From Chitinophagales bacterium (GTDB taxonomy: Bacteria > Bacteroidota > Bacteroidia > Chitinophagales > Saprospiraceae), in the NCBI GenBank assembly GCA_017303875.1, contig JAFLBP010000020.1, forward strand, positions 59,589 through 123,588: DNA of 64,000 nt, given 5' to 3'. The notes under the pieces were generated by a model. It was not told the origin of the DNA, did not search any database, and saw only the letters and a list, made by a program, of their open reading frames with translations. This document shows, one piece after another, positions 16,910 to 26,812 of this stretch. Every line of letters starts with the position of its first letter. Position 1 is the first letter of the stretch. The position numbers were made by a program, and so were the translations under genes.

Positions 16910-18480
16910 TATTTCGGTAGTAGTTTTTTCAGTTCAGTGACAATTTCCGCCCAGGCGGTGTCGGGGTTTCCATAATCCGCCACGCTGCGGTTTTGTGCGG
17001 GCAATGATTTGAGGCGCTCTAATCCGGTGCCGTCAATGGGCGACTGATCCACCCGGATAGGCAGGATGCGACGGCCCTGCTCAATGAGTTCAAACAGCAA
17101 ACCCAACCAGGCTTCCGAGCCATACAGGTTAATGGTGAGCAGCACGATCACGTAATCTGTGTCGGCCAATTCCCCTTGCGCGCGTTCGATCGGATCTTCG
17201 CCCACATTGGCGTCGTGTACATTGTACAGCCGCAGTTTCTTGCTGATTCTCAATAAGTTGAGGTGCTTGCTGAAGCGTGTTGCCACGTCTTTGTCGGCCT
17301 CATCGTAGAGGATCATAAACTTGGGCGGACCTGTGACCGGCGCAGGGGCAGGCTTAACCGGAGCAGGATTTACAACAGGTGTAGCCACGTTCGGTACGGG
17401 TGTCGGCGGGGTAGGGGTGGCACTTTCCCGAACGGCCGGCGTGCTGGCTACCGGCGTGCTCGCAGCAGGCATTTTTCCACCCAGAAAGGCAAAAATATCT
17501 CGGAACAAAATACCGCGATTAGCGGCTTTGCGGTCGCCGCGTGCATTGATCTGCATACCACCCTCGGCTTCGCTCAGTCCGGCATGGTGAATGGCCACTA
17601 CCTTCCAGTCTTTGTTGAATACCGGCGAGCCGCTGCTGCCGGGTTCGGTATCGGTAGAGTAGTAGAGGTGTTGCTGCCATTGGCCGAGCACTTCGTTGGC
17701 GGTCAATGCGATTTGTTTGTCTTCGCCTTTTGGGTGCTGGATAATGGTAACCGGCTCGCCCAATGTGGGCATCGCCTCAGCATCAAATTCCACATAACCC
17801 CATTGGTTGAGGGGCTTGTCGGCGCGATCCTGAATTTTTACCCTGCAAAAATCGAGCTGATCGGGTGTACTGGTAATGAAATCGGTAGGATCCAGCATGT
17901 AGGCCGTCCGACTTTTGATCGTTCCCGTGGCATCAAGTTCGTAGTTGAATTCAATACGCGCGCCTTGGGCTACGTCAATGGAGGGGATGACGTGGTTGTT
18001 GGTGTACAGGTATCCGTCTTGTGTGATGAATCCCGTGCCCAATTCTCCGTTGGCACAAACTACCCGACAAACGGCTTTGGATGCGCGCAAGGCCCGTTCC
18101 AACCAATTGATTTTCAATAAATTGTTCTGCGGGCCAATGATTTTCTCCAACTTTACCGGATCAGGGATGCCGAACTGGAAAGTACTGAGGTTGCGTATTT
18201 GCGCATTGGCGTCTACACGTTTGGGCACTTCTTTCATCAGTTCCAGCAAACCAAAGCGGGCCTTGGCTTCGTGGCGACTGAATTCATCAAATGCAATTAA
18301 ATTCTGACGGAAAGCACGGGAGGCGCTTTGCCAGTTTCCGACTGTCAGGATGACATCCTGCCGGATTCCGGCGCCGGTTTGTTGATCCAGATCCAGGAGT
18401 GCGTCTACCGCCTCCTGGATCTGGCTTTCTTCTATGAGTCCTTCAATCGCCTTGAGCAGGGCGAGCTGCGCGTTTTGCAT
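16909..18480 (-). CDS. EAD11-trypsin-TIR-like conflict-system protein
   Basis: A 523-residue cytoplasmic protein (no signal, no membrane segment) in four parts. Residues 1-88: a helical, death-like effector-associated domain of the EAD11 kind (LIEESQIQEAVDALLDL, then FDEFSRHEAKARFGLLELM). Residues about 120-335: a trypsin-like protease with His163 (TNNHVI), Asp210 (DQLDFCRV) and Ser283 (EPGSSGSPVF). Residues 338-385: a Pro/Ala/Thr linker. Residues 387-523: a TIR-like domain opening KFMILYDEADK, with Trp458 and Glu464 (LLFELIE) where TIR NADases carry their catalytic Glu. EADs recruit effectors to NTPase sensors in anti-invasion systems; no NTPase is nearby. It lies 4 bases after the surface-protein gene and overlaps nspC. 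TIR activity is inferred. Confidence 0.85.
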   Translation of the reverse strand: MQNAQLALLKAIEGLIEESQIQEAVDALLDLDQQTGAGIRQDVILTVGNWQSASRAFRQNLIAFDEFSRHEAKARFGLLELMKEVPKRVDANAQIRNLSTFQFGIPDPVKLEKIIGPQNNLLKINWLERALRASKAVCRVVCANGELGTGFITQDGYLYTNNHVIPSIDVAQGARIEFNYELDATGTIKSRTAYMLDPTDFITSTPDQLDFCRVKIQDRADKPLNQWGYVEFDAEAMPTLGEPVTIIQHPKGEDKQIALTANEVLGQWQQHLYYSTDTEPGSSGSPVFNKDWKVVAIHHAGLSEAEGGMQINARGDRKAANRGILFRDIFAFLGGKMPAASTPVASTPAVRESATPTPPTPVPNVATPVVNPAPVKPAPAPVTGPPKFMILYDEADKDVATRFSKHLNLLRISKKLRLYNVHDANVGEDPIERAQGELADTDYVIVLLTINLYGSEAWLGLLFELIEQGRRILPIRVDQSPIDGTGLERLKSLPAQNRSVADYGNPDTAWAEIVTELKKLLPK

Positions 18481-18484
18481 AGGC

Positions 18485-21400
18485 TTATTGTTTCACGACG
18501 CGCACTGTAGCGCCGGGGCCGTTTTGTTTTTCAATAACCGACAACAGGTACATGCCAGCGGGCAAAGATAACAAATCGAGTTGTGTATTATTCAGGCCTT
18601 TTACGCCGGAAGTGTTTTGTTCCAGCATCACGCGGCCGCTGAGGTCGCTCAGGCGCAGGGTCACGTCGTTTTCAGCGCCCAGCACATAGGTAACATTCAG
18701 GAAATCGTTGGTCGGAACGGGTGTCACCTGCTGAATACCACCTGGTGTGGAGCGTTGCAGGGCAATTTGCTGCGAAACGGCGGCTTTCCCGTCAACATCC
18801 ACACTGCGCAGGCGATAATAAGCCAGCGCCGGCGGGTTGTCGTCGCGCAGTTGGTATTGTTTGATGCTGTTGCTGTTCAATTGTCCATTTTGCTGCCCGA
18901 TGCTTTCCCAGCGCAGCCCGTCGAGGGAGCGTTCGACGATGTGGGTGGCCACATTTTTTTCAAAACGGGTTTCCCATTCCAGTATATTGTTTTTGGCTTC
19001 GGCACGGCCCTGGAAATAAGCCAGTTCCAGTGGCAGGGGCGTCAGGCCGAGGTGAGCGCCGAATTCTCCGGGCAAAGTGGCCGTAAATTCAAGGTAAAAA
19101 GTTCCGGAGGTGCCCACCGGAACTGCAGCGACATTGGTATAAAACAGGCCAAGCCCCAGATCGTAATTGTTGTTGCGCTGAATACAATCTTCCATTGGGC
19201 CGGTGTACTGCGAAACGTTGAGGTTTTCAATGACAGCCGCCGGCGCGTTGGCTTTCGTTTTCAGCGAGTCAAATTCGCTGTTGTAATAAAACAGGCGAAG
19301 TGTGACAGGTCCGACTGGCGCCTGGCTGGAGCGAATGCGGTAATAGGCAGGCATGTAGGCAATGGGCGGATTATTGCCCGACAGCGGTACTGTATCGGTA
19401 ACCGATAACTGACAAAAAACCGAATCAAGGTTTTGCGGGCCAGGCTTGATGGCGGCTACCAATTCACCAATTTCATAAGTGCTGGGTTGCGAGTACAGAT
19501 TGTACCAACGATCGCCGCCGCTGACTAATCCATTAACCGGCGCTGCGGCATAACCTTTGCTGCAATTACTTTCGATGGTGCGCGGCGCAGCCTCCTCTAC
19601 TACAATACAAAAAGTACCGTCTGTCACGCCATACCCATCCACTTGAATGTAATAAATATCATCGGGCAGCAGGCCGGTGTAGGTGAGTTCGCCGTTGAAA
19701 CCCAAACCAAAATTACCACTGTCCTCATCACTTTCAAGGAGTCGGAAGGTAGAGAAATCAGTCAAGTCGCTCAGGGTATATAAGGCAATTTGTGTATCGT
19801 AATTGGAGCCTTGCGGAATAATTTCCGTGGTAATCCGAATCGTTCCGGAAGCCGGAGCAATAAAGCTGAACCAAACAGTTCGATTGATGTCGTTTTGCCA
19901 GCGGCCAACCAAGCCATCACTTGGGTCAGCATCCGGATCCGGCTCGCCGGGTTGTATACTCGCGCCGGTATTGGAATATACATTGCCGGCGCAAGGCTCT
20001 CCAACATTAATAAAAATGGCATTTTCCGGACGGTCATTGGTGGGGCTGCAATCGGTGATTCGCACGGTTTGTGCGCTGATATTCGCCGGATTTTGCGCAT
20101 CATAACGGATAAAATATTCTGTTCCGGCAATTAATGGGCCAAACGAGCTGCTTCCGGGCTGGTTAAAGTCGTCAATGCACTCCCAGTCGTCGGGGCCGCA
20201 ACCCAGTGCAACGGGTTTATAGAAATAGCCCACAAAGGTATTGTCTGATACCGTCACTACATTAAAGGTGTAATTCCGTGTATTGGGCGCTGTAAAACGG
20301 AAGATATCTTCCTTACCGGGTGTTGGGATATTGCAGACGGGGTCGTTGTAAACGCCGGTTCCGGTATTCCCCAGTGGAACATTCTGTGAGCAACCAACCG
20401 ATTGAACATTGTTGCATTCCGGTGGGGTAAAAAAGGCAATTTTTTGCCAGCCCGTCGTGTCGCCGCCATTGCAGATGCCCCGTATGTAAAAGTCGTAGAA
20501 TGTAGCATCCGGCAGCATACTCACCAGCAGCGTATTATCCATAGTATTCCCTTCCAGCAGCGCCGGATTGACCGGTGTGTAAGGGCGAACGCCAATTTTC
20601 CATTCATACCCTTCAGCGTCAAACATTTCTTCCCAGGAGAAATTGGCAGAAGTCGCTTTGATATTAAAAATATTCAATCCTAAAATCGTGTAGCAACTGT
20701 CGGCCACTGCGCAGGAGATATTTCCGCTCCAGCCGTTGCCCTCATCACTTGCGTCGGAACTGAAATGGATCCGCAGGCAGCCCGTGGCGGTTGTTGCGAC
20801 AAATGGTGGCAGATTTGTCAGATTATTTGGCCCTGTAAATATTCGTTCTACGGGCGCCCCAAGGGAAAATCCGTTCTGAATACTCAGGGTGTCGCCTGCA
20901 CCGAGATTAAGTGTATTCAGGGTGAGTCGTACGTTTTCATTGGGGTTGTCGGCGCATATAATCACGGTGTAATTTTCATCCGGGCTGTAGGCGCCACCAG
21001 CGCCGCCGGTGTCATTAAACGGATCGCCGCAACCGGGTCCGCTGAGGAATTGCAAAGGGCCGATCCAATCGCTACCCGATCCGCCGCCACAGTTGCTGCG
21101 CACATAAACTTCGTAAAACGTCAGGCTGTTCAGCCCGCTAAATGTAACTGTGGTATCTGTACTGATTTGAGTATCGATTCCGAAACCTTGTCCGGGTGTA
21201 AAACCGGCCGGGCCGATTTCGGCCTGATAGGCCTGGTTGGGGCCTCCGGAACCACTCCAACTGATTTGTACAGAGTTGGAGCTGATGTCGGAAGCGCTTA
21301 GTTGTTGGGGCGGAAAGCAGCCAGTGATAAGGAACAGAATGGGTCGGCTGTTTGCCGCTCCCACACGGTTGGTGTCGGGGAAATAACAAATACCGGGTGT

Positions 21401-21973
21401 GTCGTCGGCTGCGTAAGTACGCGAGCCGTTAAATGGCAGGCTTTGCGTGAGGGAAACACCTGCATTGGCACTTGAAAACAAGCCTAATTCGGGCGAAGTC
21501 GGGCCGCTGCACACTTCAATAACTAAATTTGAGAAGCCATCCCAAATGAAAGGAATCTGCAATTGATGTCGGTTGACACCCACTCCGGGTTCGTATTCCA
21601 GGGTGTCGAAGGCTGGCAGAAGGTTATTTTCCCAGCCATTGGGATCCAGCGAGCTGCTCAGGGTATTCCCCATGCGTATGCTCAGGTTGCTGACAACGCC
21701 AACATCATTGAGTTCGCTGACCAAAAAACCGACCGAGGTAATAGCGACCGGGCCATTGACCATTGCGTTGTTCAATTCATCAGCTAAGTAGAGGTATTGT
21801 GTCCGTTGTCCTTCAAAATGTTTGGCATAAGGACTTGGATAATCGGTACTGCTATTGGAGCCGTTGGCGGTGCCGATAATGGTGAGTTGGGCATACAATG
21901 GTGAAAAAGTTGCTCCAAAAAAACAGATCAGAAAGCTGGCCCAAAGCATTGGGAGACGCGTAGCGCTTTTCAT
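18485..21973 (-). CDS. Large secreted FN3/CUB-type surface protein with T9SS type A sorting domain
   Basis: A 1162-residue protein from the ATG at 21973, which gives a signal peptide ending PLYAQ; an in-frame ATG at 22117 would add an unlikely 48-residue leader. The modules include an N-terminal beta region and a fibronectin III domain (CFPPQQLSASDISSNSVQIS). A CUB-like domain follows (DEGNGWSGNISC near its end), then further FN3-like and PPC-like beta domains (GTEYFIRYD, DDIYYIQVDGYG). The last ~75 residues are a type A T9SS sorting domain (LSDLSGRVML... LPAGMYLLSV). It is probably a surface adhesin or matrix protein. The next gene (EAD-protease-TIR) starts 4 bases after its stop. Confidence 0.85.
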   Translation of the reverse strand: MKSATRLPMLWASFLICFFGATFSPLYAQLTIIGTANGSNSSTDYPSPYAKHFEGQRTQYLYLADELNNAMVNGPVAITSVGFLVSELNDVGVVSNLSIRMGNTLSSSLDPNGWENNLLPAFDTLEYEPGVGVNRHQLQIPFIWDGFSNLVIEVCSGPTSPELGLFSSANAGVSLTQSLPFNGSRTYAADDTPGICYFPDTNRVGAANSRPILFLITGCFPPQQLSASDISSNSVQISWSGSGGPNQAYQAEIGPAGFTPGQGFGIDTQISTDTTVTFSGLNSLTFYEVYVRSNCGGGSGSDWIGPLQFLSGPGCGDPFNDTGGAGGAYSPDENYTVIICADNPNENVRLTLNTLNLGAGDTLSIQNGFSLGAPVERIFTGPNNLTNLPPFVATTATGCLRIHFSSDASDEGNGWSGNISCAVADSCYTILGLNIFNIKATSANFSWEEMFDAEGYEWKIGVRPYTPVNPALLEGNTMDNTLLVSMLPDATFYDFYIRGICNGGDTTGWQKIAFFTPPECNNVQSVGCSQNVPLGNTGTGVYNDPVCNIPTPGKEDIFRFTAPNTRNYTFNVVTVSDNTFVGYFYKPVALGCGPDDWECIDDFNQPGSSSFGPLIAGTEYFIRYDAQNPANISAQTVRITDCSPTNDRPENAIFINVGEPCAGNVYSNTGASIQPGEPDPDADPSDGLVGRWQNDINRTVWFSFIAPASGTIRITTEIIPQGSNYDTQIALYTLSDLTDFSTFRLLESDEDSGNFGLGFNGELTYTGLLPDDIYYIQVDGYGVTDGTFCIVVEEAAPRTIESNCSKGYAAAPVNGLVSGGDRWYNLYSQPSTYEIGELVAAIKPGPQNLDSVFCQLSVTDTVPLSGNNPPIAYMPAYYRIRSSQAPVGPVTLRLFYYNSEFDSLKTKANAPAAVIENLNVSQYTGPMEDCIQRNNNYDLGLGLFYTNVAAVPVGTSGTFYLEFTATLPGEFGAHLGLTPLPLELAYFQGRAEAKNNILEWETRFEKNVATHIVERSLDGLRWESIGQQNGQLNSNSIKQYQLRDDNPPALAYYRLRSVDVDGKAAVSQQIALQRSTPGGIQQVTPVPTNDFLNVTYVLGAENDVTLRLSDLSGRVMLEQNTSGVKGLNNTQLDLLSLPAGMYLLSVIEKQNGPGATVRVVKQ

Positions 21974-22182
21974 GTAAACCGGTTTTGCCGCACAAAATGG
22001 ACGGCGCGTGAACAATTGAGAGATTACCAGTTGATGTTTCAGGATTAACCCGGGTTTGGGCATGCAAATAGGTTGTTTACCGTGCGGAGACGTCCCATTT
22101 GCCAAGGTGAACGACATAACGCGTGAAGATAAAAAGTATTCCTATAGTGTTAAAAAAAAAATTGAGGCTTTGCCGCGAATGA

Positions 22183-22219
22183 TAAAAAAACGCCCGCTCT
22201 TTGTGCAAAGAGCGGGCGT
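22183..22219 (-). terminator. Rho-independent terminator after the 1450-residue surface protein gene
   Basis: ACGCCCGCTCTTTG (22190-22203) and CAAAGAGCGGGCGT (22206-22219) form a perfect 14-bp stem. On the minus strand a run of seven T follows (22184-22190), 25 bases after the stop at 22245. The rest of 21974-22244 shows no gene. Confidence 0.9.
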
Positions 22220-22244
22220 AATTCTCATCAGATAAAGGAGGGCT

Positions 22245-25200
22245 TTATTCCTTTACAATGCGCACGGGTTCGGTAGCAGATTGCGTACCAACGATCGTCA
22301 CATTGTACATGCCTGCAGGCAGGCTGCCCAATTGAAGTGTTGTCTGGTTAAATCCTTTGACGGCATCCAATTGCTGTTGCAACACGAGGCGGCCGCTGAA
22401 ATCGTATACCATCACATTCACGGTGCTTTCTTCTACCGCATTAAACTGTACGGTCAGATCGCCCTGTGTCGGTGATGGGAAAACATTGTCGATCTGGAAG
22501 CGTGCGCCTTTGCGTTCGAGTACGATCACGGAAGACAAAGATTCTTTGCCATCGAGGTCAACAGAACGCAGGCGGTAGTATGCTTTGCCGATCGGGCGCA
22601 GGTCTTCAAGTTCGTATTTTTTCGGTGCGCTGGAAGCGAGCTGACCGGCGGTGCGGCCAACTTCTGTAAAGTTAACCCCGTCGGCTGCACGCTCAACGAT
22701 ATGCCATTGAACGTCTTTTTCGATGGCGGTTTCCCAGGTGAGCATATTACTGCTGGCCAGGGCTTTGCCGCTGAAATAGGTCAGTTCGAGCGGCAGGGCG
22801 GTGAAGGTACCGCCGAGTGCGAACTGGGAGAAGGAGGTACATCCTGTGCGGGTAACGGAAGTAAGCGCTGTTGGCGCAACAGGCGTACCATCGCTGTTTG
22901 TCCACGAACCGCTTGTTGGGCGTTTCAGCAGGCGGAGCTGACTGAATAGCGTGATTGCGCCACCGCCAATTTGAGTAAACCCGTTGGCATTAGCATCAGC
23001 GGTATAGGTGCCACCGCCACCGGAAATGCGCTCAACAGTCCAGTAACCGGAAGGAGAAACAGCTTCGCAAAGCAGACCGCCATCGGTAAGGGGCAGGCCG
23101 GAAGTGCCGGGATCAGAGGCAGTGAAAAGGGCACTGATTACCCCGCCGGTGCTTTGTGCGGATGAGAAGCTAATAGTAATCGGTTGATAGTTGGTAGCAG
23201 AACCAATCGGGAAAATACGGGAGGCGTTTCCGGAGGTGGCGCCGTTCCAACGACGTAGTTCACCAATGATATAGCTTGAGGCGCTTCCTCCAGTGAGGGT
23301 GCCCAGCGTGCTGGTTGAAATGCCTAATATCATTGCGCCAGTTCCACCATTCATGGTAACCTTGCCTGCTGTCAGGGTAAGTGTACCACTTACTTGAAAA
23401 CTTGCAAGGTTGATCGCTACACCTGAAGTACTGGTGTTATTAACCGTAAGGCTTGTTGCATTAGCAGTTGGCGAGGACGTGAGGTTGCGGAATACGCCAG
23501 AACCACCAATGGTTTGGGCATTTGTTGTCGCAGCGGCACTACCGCTCAGGAAAGTCGCTAATGTTAGCGTGGAAGTTGATGTGTATGTTCCGTTATTGGT
23601 GAGGTTACCGGCTACATAATGAACTACACCTGGACGGAATTCTCCGGAATTAATTGTCAAATCTCCGCTGATGCCAAAACTCCAACTTGAGCTAAAATGC
23701 CTATTGGTTCCAGATGCAGCATCTAAGACAAGATTGTTAAATGCAAAACGACCAGATCCAACCCAGGTATTAATTAAAAAACCACCTGTGCTTCCTCCCG
23801 GTGCTGTTGATGCACCATCTCCAAACCAAAAGGTGTGTGTTCCGCTTGCGTTGAGGCTAGCAGAGCTATTATAGGAAAAAGTGGTAGTACTCGCAAAGTG
23901 AGGATCAACAATCTTGATCGTGCCACCACTCATTGTATTGGCAGTATTGGCCAAACTGAGGATATTCGTTCCACTTGCCACACTACCGCCAGAAGATCCG
24001 TCATTGCCATCAATGATCAAATCACCCCCTGTTTGGTTAAAAGTTGACCCAGAGCCAATAGAAACATTTCCGTTTACAGTTGTAGTGCCTCCTGACAGAT
24101 TTAAAACACCGCCACTGTTAAGCGTGAGTGTGCGATTACCTCCGCCGGAAGTACAGCCAAGTGTCAGGTTCCCGCTAAGATTCAATGTGCCTGAAACAGT
24201 CAGGTTACTCACTTCTGCCGTTCCATCAAGTGTACATACCGCACCGCTTGCGATAGTTGCAGGTTGCCCGCAAACCGGAATACCTGCACTCCAACGCGCT
24301 GCATCAGACCAGTTACCCGTGCCGCTAAAGTTACTGGTAGCAAGCAGTGTAGTAAACGTTGTCGCATTCGATTCACAACCTGTTGCACTGCCTGCTGTAT
24401 TTTTAGGCACAACATACCAGCTATATGTTGTATTAGAGGCCAATATGTTTGCCGCCAATATTGTATACGAAGTTGTAGTAACATTCAAAGGGTTAGTCCA
24501 GGTACCAGAAGGTGCAGGGGTGATGTAAAGATCATAACTTGTTGCGCCAAGAGCTGTGGCCCAGGTAAGTGTCGGCGTAAGTGAGACGCCTGTTGCCCCG
24601 TTAGTAGGTGCTGTGTTTGTTGTACAGGCAGGAGGCGTAACCGTCGTAACACAAATATCAAAAGATGTTGCATATGTGCCTGATCCGGAAGACGTATGTA
24701 CACGAATGTAGTAAGTGTTGCCCACTGTCAGGCCAGTTACCGTTGTTGTATAAGTCGTTCCACAAATCAGTGAAGTAAGTGAACCGCAGGTACCGCTGAA
24801 AACCTGAGTAACCATAGTAGGGGCACCCGTTACATTTGACAGGGTGACAATATGCGAGCCGGTTGTAGCCACAAAAGAGTACCATACGTCGTCGTCAGCA
24901 GTGCCGGAGCAAGATGTTTGCGACTGATTCGAATAGAGTGTGCTCTGTCCGGTGAGCGCAGTTGTACAGGTTAAGTTTGCACTAACCGATAGTGCTGTTG
25001 CGCTGGCACAATCATTATTATTGAATGGTTCGGTGGCACAAATATCAAAGGTGCCATTGTTGTCGTTGCCGTATTCAAAGAATCGTACAAAAATGGTAGC
25101 TCCGGGAGTGAGGCCACTCCGTGAAATAAACGGCATATTTCCGTTCGGACTATCATCGTCGTCGCACTCAATAAGTGTAAATGTGCCGGAGCAAGTATTA

Positions 25201-26597
25201 TCTGAAGATGAATAAATTGCCATGCCGCCATCAATAATCACACCAACATTACTGTTCAATACCACAGAGCCGCTGGCAGGAACGGTAAATTTGAACCATA
25301 CGTCACCACCTGTAAAGCTACTGCAACCCGGAGCAGGAGGACCGCTCGTTGAAGTTGCATTCGCATTTGTATATTGAGCCATGCTACAGCTGCCATTGCT
25401 TCCAACTGTCAGATCAATTGCTCCGCAAGGGTTATCATTTGCTGGCGGCGGCAGAGGATCGATGATACAAATATTAAATGTTGCACTGTTGGAAGTTCCC
25501 GCGGTCCAAACCCGAAGGAAATAAGTCGTTCCAATAGTAAGTCCCGTCAGGTTTGCCTGTCCGGCGCCGCTGGTAAGTGTAACACCTGTATTACAGTTGC
25601 TATTCGTGCCTCCACAGGTGGTGTAGGTATCCATACCCATTGAGGTGACGGTACCGGTTACGGCGGTTACACCCTCAAAACGCACCGTTTCTGTTGTTGC
25701 ATTGGCCGTAAAGCTAAACCACACATCATCATTGGTGGCAGTAGCGCTACAGTTGGTGTTAGACTGGGTCGCGCCTACGGTTGTTGCAGCAACCGGACTG
25801 CTACACGAAGTTGCAAAAGATTGCGGCGTAAGGGCTACCGGTGTACCGTTGGTTCCGGTACAGTTATCGTTGGCAGGAGGCGCAACAGTAGTTGTAAAAC
25901 AAAATGGGGTGCAAGACGCAGGTGCAGCGCCACCACAGTCCTTCGGTACGATCATCCAGCGATAGCTGGTGCTCGGAGCGAGCGATGAAGACAGGGTGTA
26001 AGAAGTCGTGGCAACGGTGGCTACAAGCGTAGTCGGCGTAATCGTGCAAGTGGCGTCCGCATCAATATAAACATCATACGTAACAGCATTGGTAGCGGCC
26101 GACCAGGTCAATGTAGGTAAAGTTGAAACACCGGTTGCATTGTTTGTCGGGGCTGTCAATGTCGGGCAGGTAGGGGCACCCGGGCCTGCACAGGAAGTGC
26201 AGGTAACTGTTATCGTTCGAGAAGTAGAAGAGGTTGCTGGGCAGGTGTTGTTATCATGCCTGTAAATTCTGATATCCCCGGGTGCGGCGCCAAAGGTGTA
26301 AGATAATGGCGTTACCCCGAAAGCAATTACAGTATTGGTTGCCTCGTCAGTGACAGTTAAGAAATCAGTTGCGACACTACTGGTGAATACATAAGTATTG
26401 GCTCCAGCACCAGAAAGCCGTGAGTACTCATCAGTCCAAGCTGAAGATGTAACAACTTTAGGGGTACAATTTGTGTTCAGTGCTACAGTACTTGCTGGAT
26501 ATTGCCCTTCTCCGGCAGCAGTACATTGAGCGCTGATATTTTGCAAAAAAGCAAGCATCATCAGCACCCCTAGTAAAAGGCGGGTAAAATTTTTCAT
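22245..26597 (-). CDS. Giant secreted surface protein with T9SS type A sorting domain
   Basis: A 1450-residue protein with a signal peptide (residues 1-23, ending NISAQ). Thr, Ser, Asn and Gly dominate. FN3-like modules (PTNNATGVSTLPTLTWS near 150, PTNGATGVSLTPTLTWA near 670) bracket three PPC-type beta domains recognisable by DDVWFSF, GDVWFKF and DDVWYSF. From about 750 to 1060 short strand repeats (LNLSGNLTLG, LNLSGGTTTVNGNVSIG) suggest a beta-helix. The final ~75 residues form a type A sorting domain (YDFSGRLVL... LPAGMYNVTI), nearly the same layout as the protein ending at 18485. It is probably a surface adhesin. Its own terminator follows. Confidence 0.88.
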   Translation of the reverse strand: MKNFTRLLLGVLMMLAFLQNISAQCTAAGEGQYPASTVALNTNCTPKVVTSSAWTDEYSRLSGAGANTYVFTSSVATDFLTVTDEATNTVIAFGVTPLSYTFGAAPGDIRIYRHDNNTCPATSSTSRTITVTCTSCAGPGAPTCPTLTAPTNNATGVSTLPTLTWSAATNAVTYDVYIDADATCTITPTTLVATVATTSYTLSSSLAPSTSYRWMIVPKDCGGAAPASCTPFCFTTTVAPPANDNCTGTNGTPVALTPQSFATSCSSPVAATTVGATQSNTNCSATATNDDVWFSFTANATTETVRFEGVTAVTGTVTSMGMDTYTTCGGTNSNCNTGVTLTSGAGQANLTGLTIGTTYFLRVWTAGTSNSATFNICIIDPLPPPANDNPCGAIDLTVGSNGSCSMAQYTNANATSTSGPPAPGCSSFTGGDVWFKFTVPASGSVVLNSNVGVIIDGGMAIYSSSDNTCSGTFTLIECDDDDSPNGNMPFISRSGLTPGATIFVRFFEYGNDNNGTFDICATEPFNNNDCASATALSVSANLTCTTALTGQSTLYSNQSQTSCSGTADDDVWYSFVATTGSHIVTLSNVTGAPTMVTQVFSGTCGSLTSLICGTTYTTTVTGLTVGNTYYIRVHTSSGSGTYATSFDICVTTVTPPACTTNTAPTNGATGVSLTPTLTWATALGATSYDLYITPAPSGTWTNPLNVTTTSYTILAANILASNTTYSWYVVPKNTAGSATGCESNATTFTTLLATSNFSGTGNWSDAARWSAGIPVCGQPATIASGAVCTLDGTAEVSNLTVSGTLNLSGNLTLGCTSGGGNRTLTLNSGGVLNLSGGTTTVNGNVSIGSGSTFNQTGGDLIIDGNDGSSGGSVASGTNILSLANTANTMSGGTIKIVDPHFASTTTFSYNSSASLNASGTHTFWFGDGASTAPGGSTGGFLINTWVGSGRFAFNNLVLDAASGTNRHFSSSWSFGISGDLTINSGEFRPGVVHYVAGNLTNNGTYTSTSTLTLATFLSGSAAATTNAQTIGGSGVFRNLTSSPTANATSLTVNNTSTSGVAINLASFQVSGTLTLTAGKVTMNGGTGAMILGISTSTLGTLTGGSASSYIIGELRRWNGATSGNASRIFPIGSATNYQPITISFSSAQSTGGVISALFTASDPGTSGLPLTDGGLLCEAVSPSGYWTVERISGGGGTYTADANANGFTQIGGGAITLFSQLRLLKRPTSGSWTNSDGTPVAPTALTSVTRTGCTSFSQFALGGTFTALPLELTYFSGKALASSNMLTWETAIEKDVQWHIVERAADGVNFTEVGRTAGQLASSAPKKYELEDLRPIGKAYYRLRSVDLDGKESLSSVIVLERKGARFQIDNVFPSPTQGDLTVQFNAVEESTVNVMVYDFSGRLVLQQQLDAVKGFNQTTLQLGSLPAGMYNVTIVGTQSATEPVRIVKE

Positions 26598-26812
26598 GCG
26601 TGATAGTTGTTCAGGTTAGACCTATAGTTTGTGGTGAAAAGAAATCCTCTCAAATGAGGAAAATGAAGCATCTGGAAAAAAGAATTGATTTGGAATAGCG
26701 CACCACATTAAGTACATAATGGGTTCACACAGGTATTTCTACCTGCAAAGAAAGTATTTTTACCCGGACTTAACCTTAAAATTACATTAATTTTTTACTC
26801 GATTAATAAGTG

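Noticed and set aside
17263..18120. A 285-codon open frame on the plus strand
   Set aside because: It lies entirely opposite the EAD-protease-TIR gene, which has recognisable catalytic motifs; the antisense product has none.
21974..22117. N-terminal 48-residue extension of the surface protein ending at 18485
   Set aside because: The signal peptide begins at the ATG at 21973; the extension is not signal-like and would hide it.
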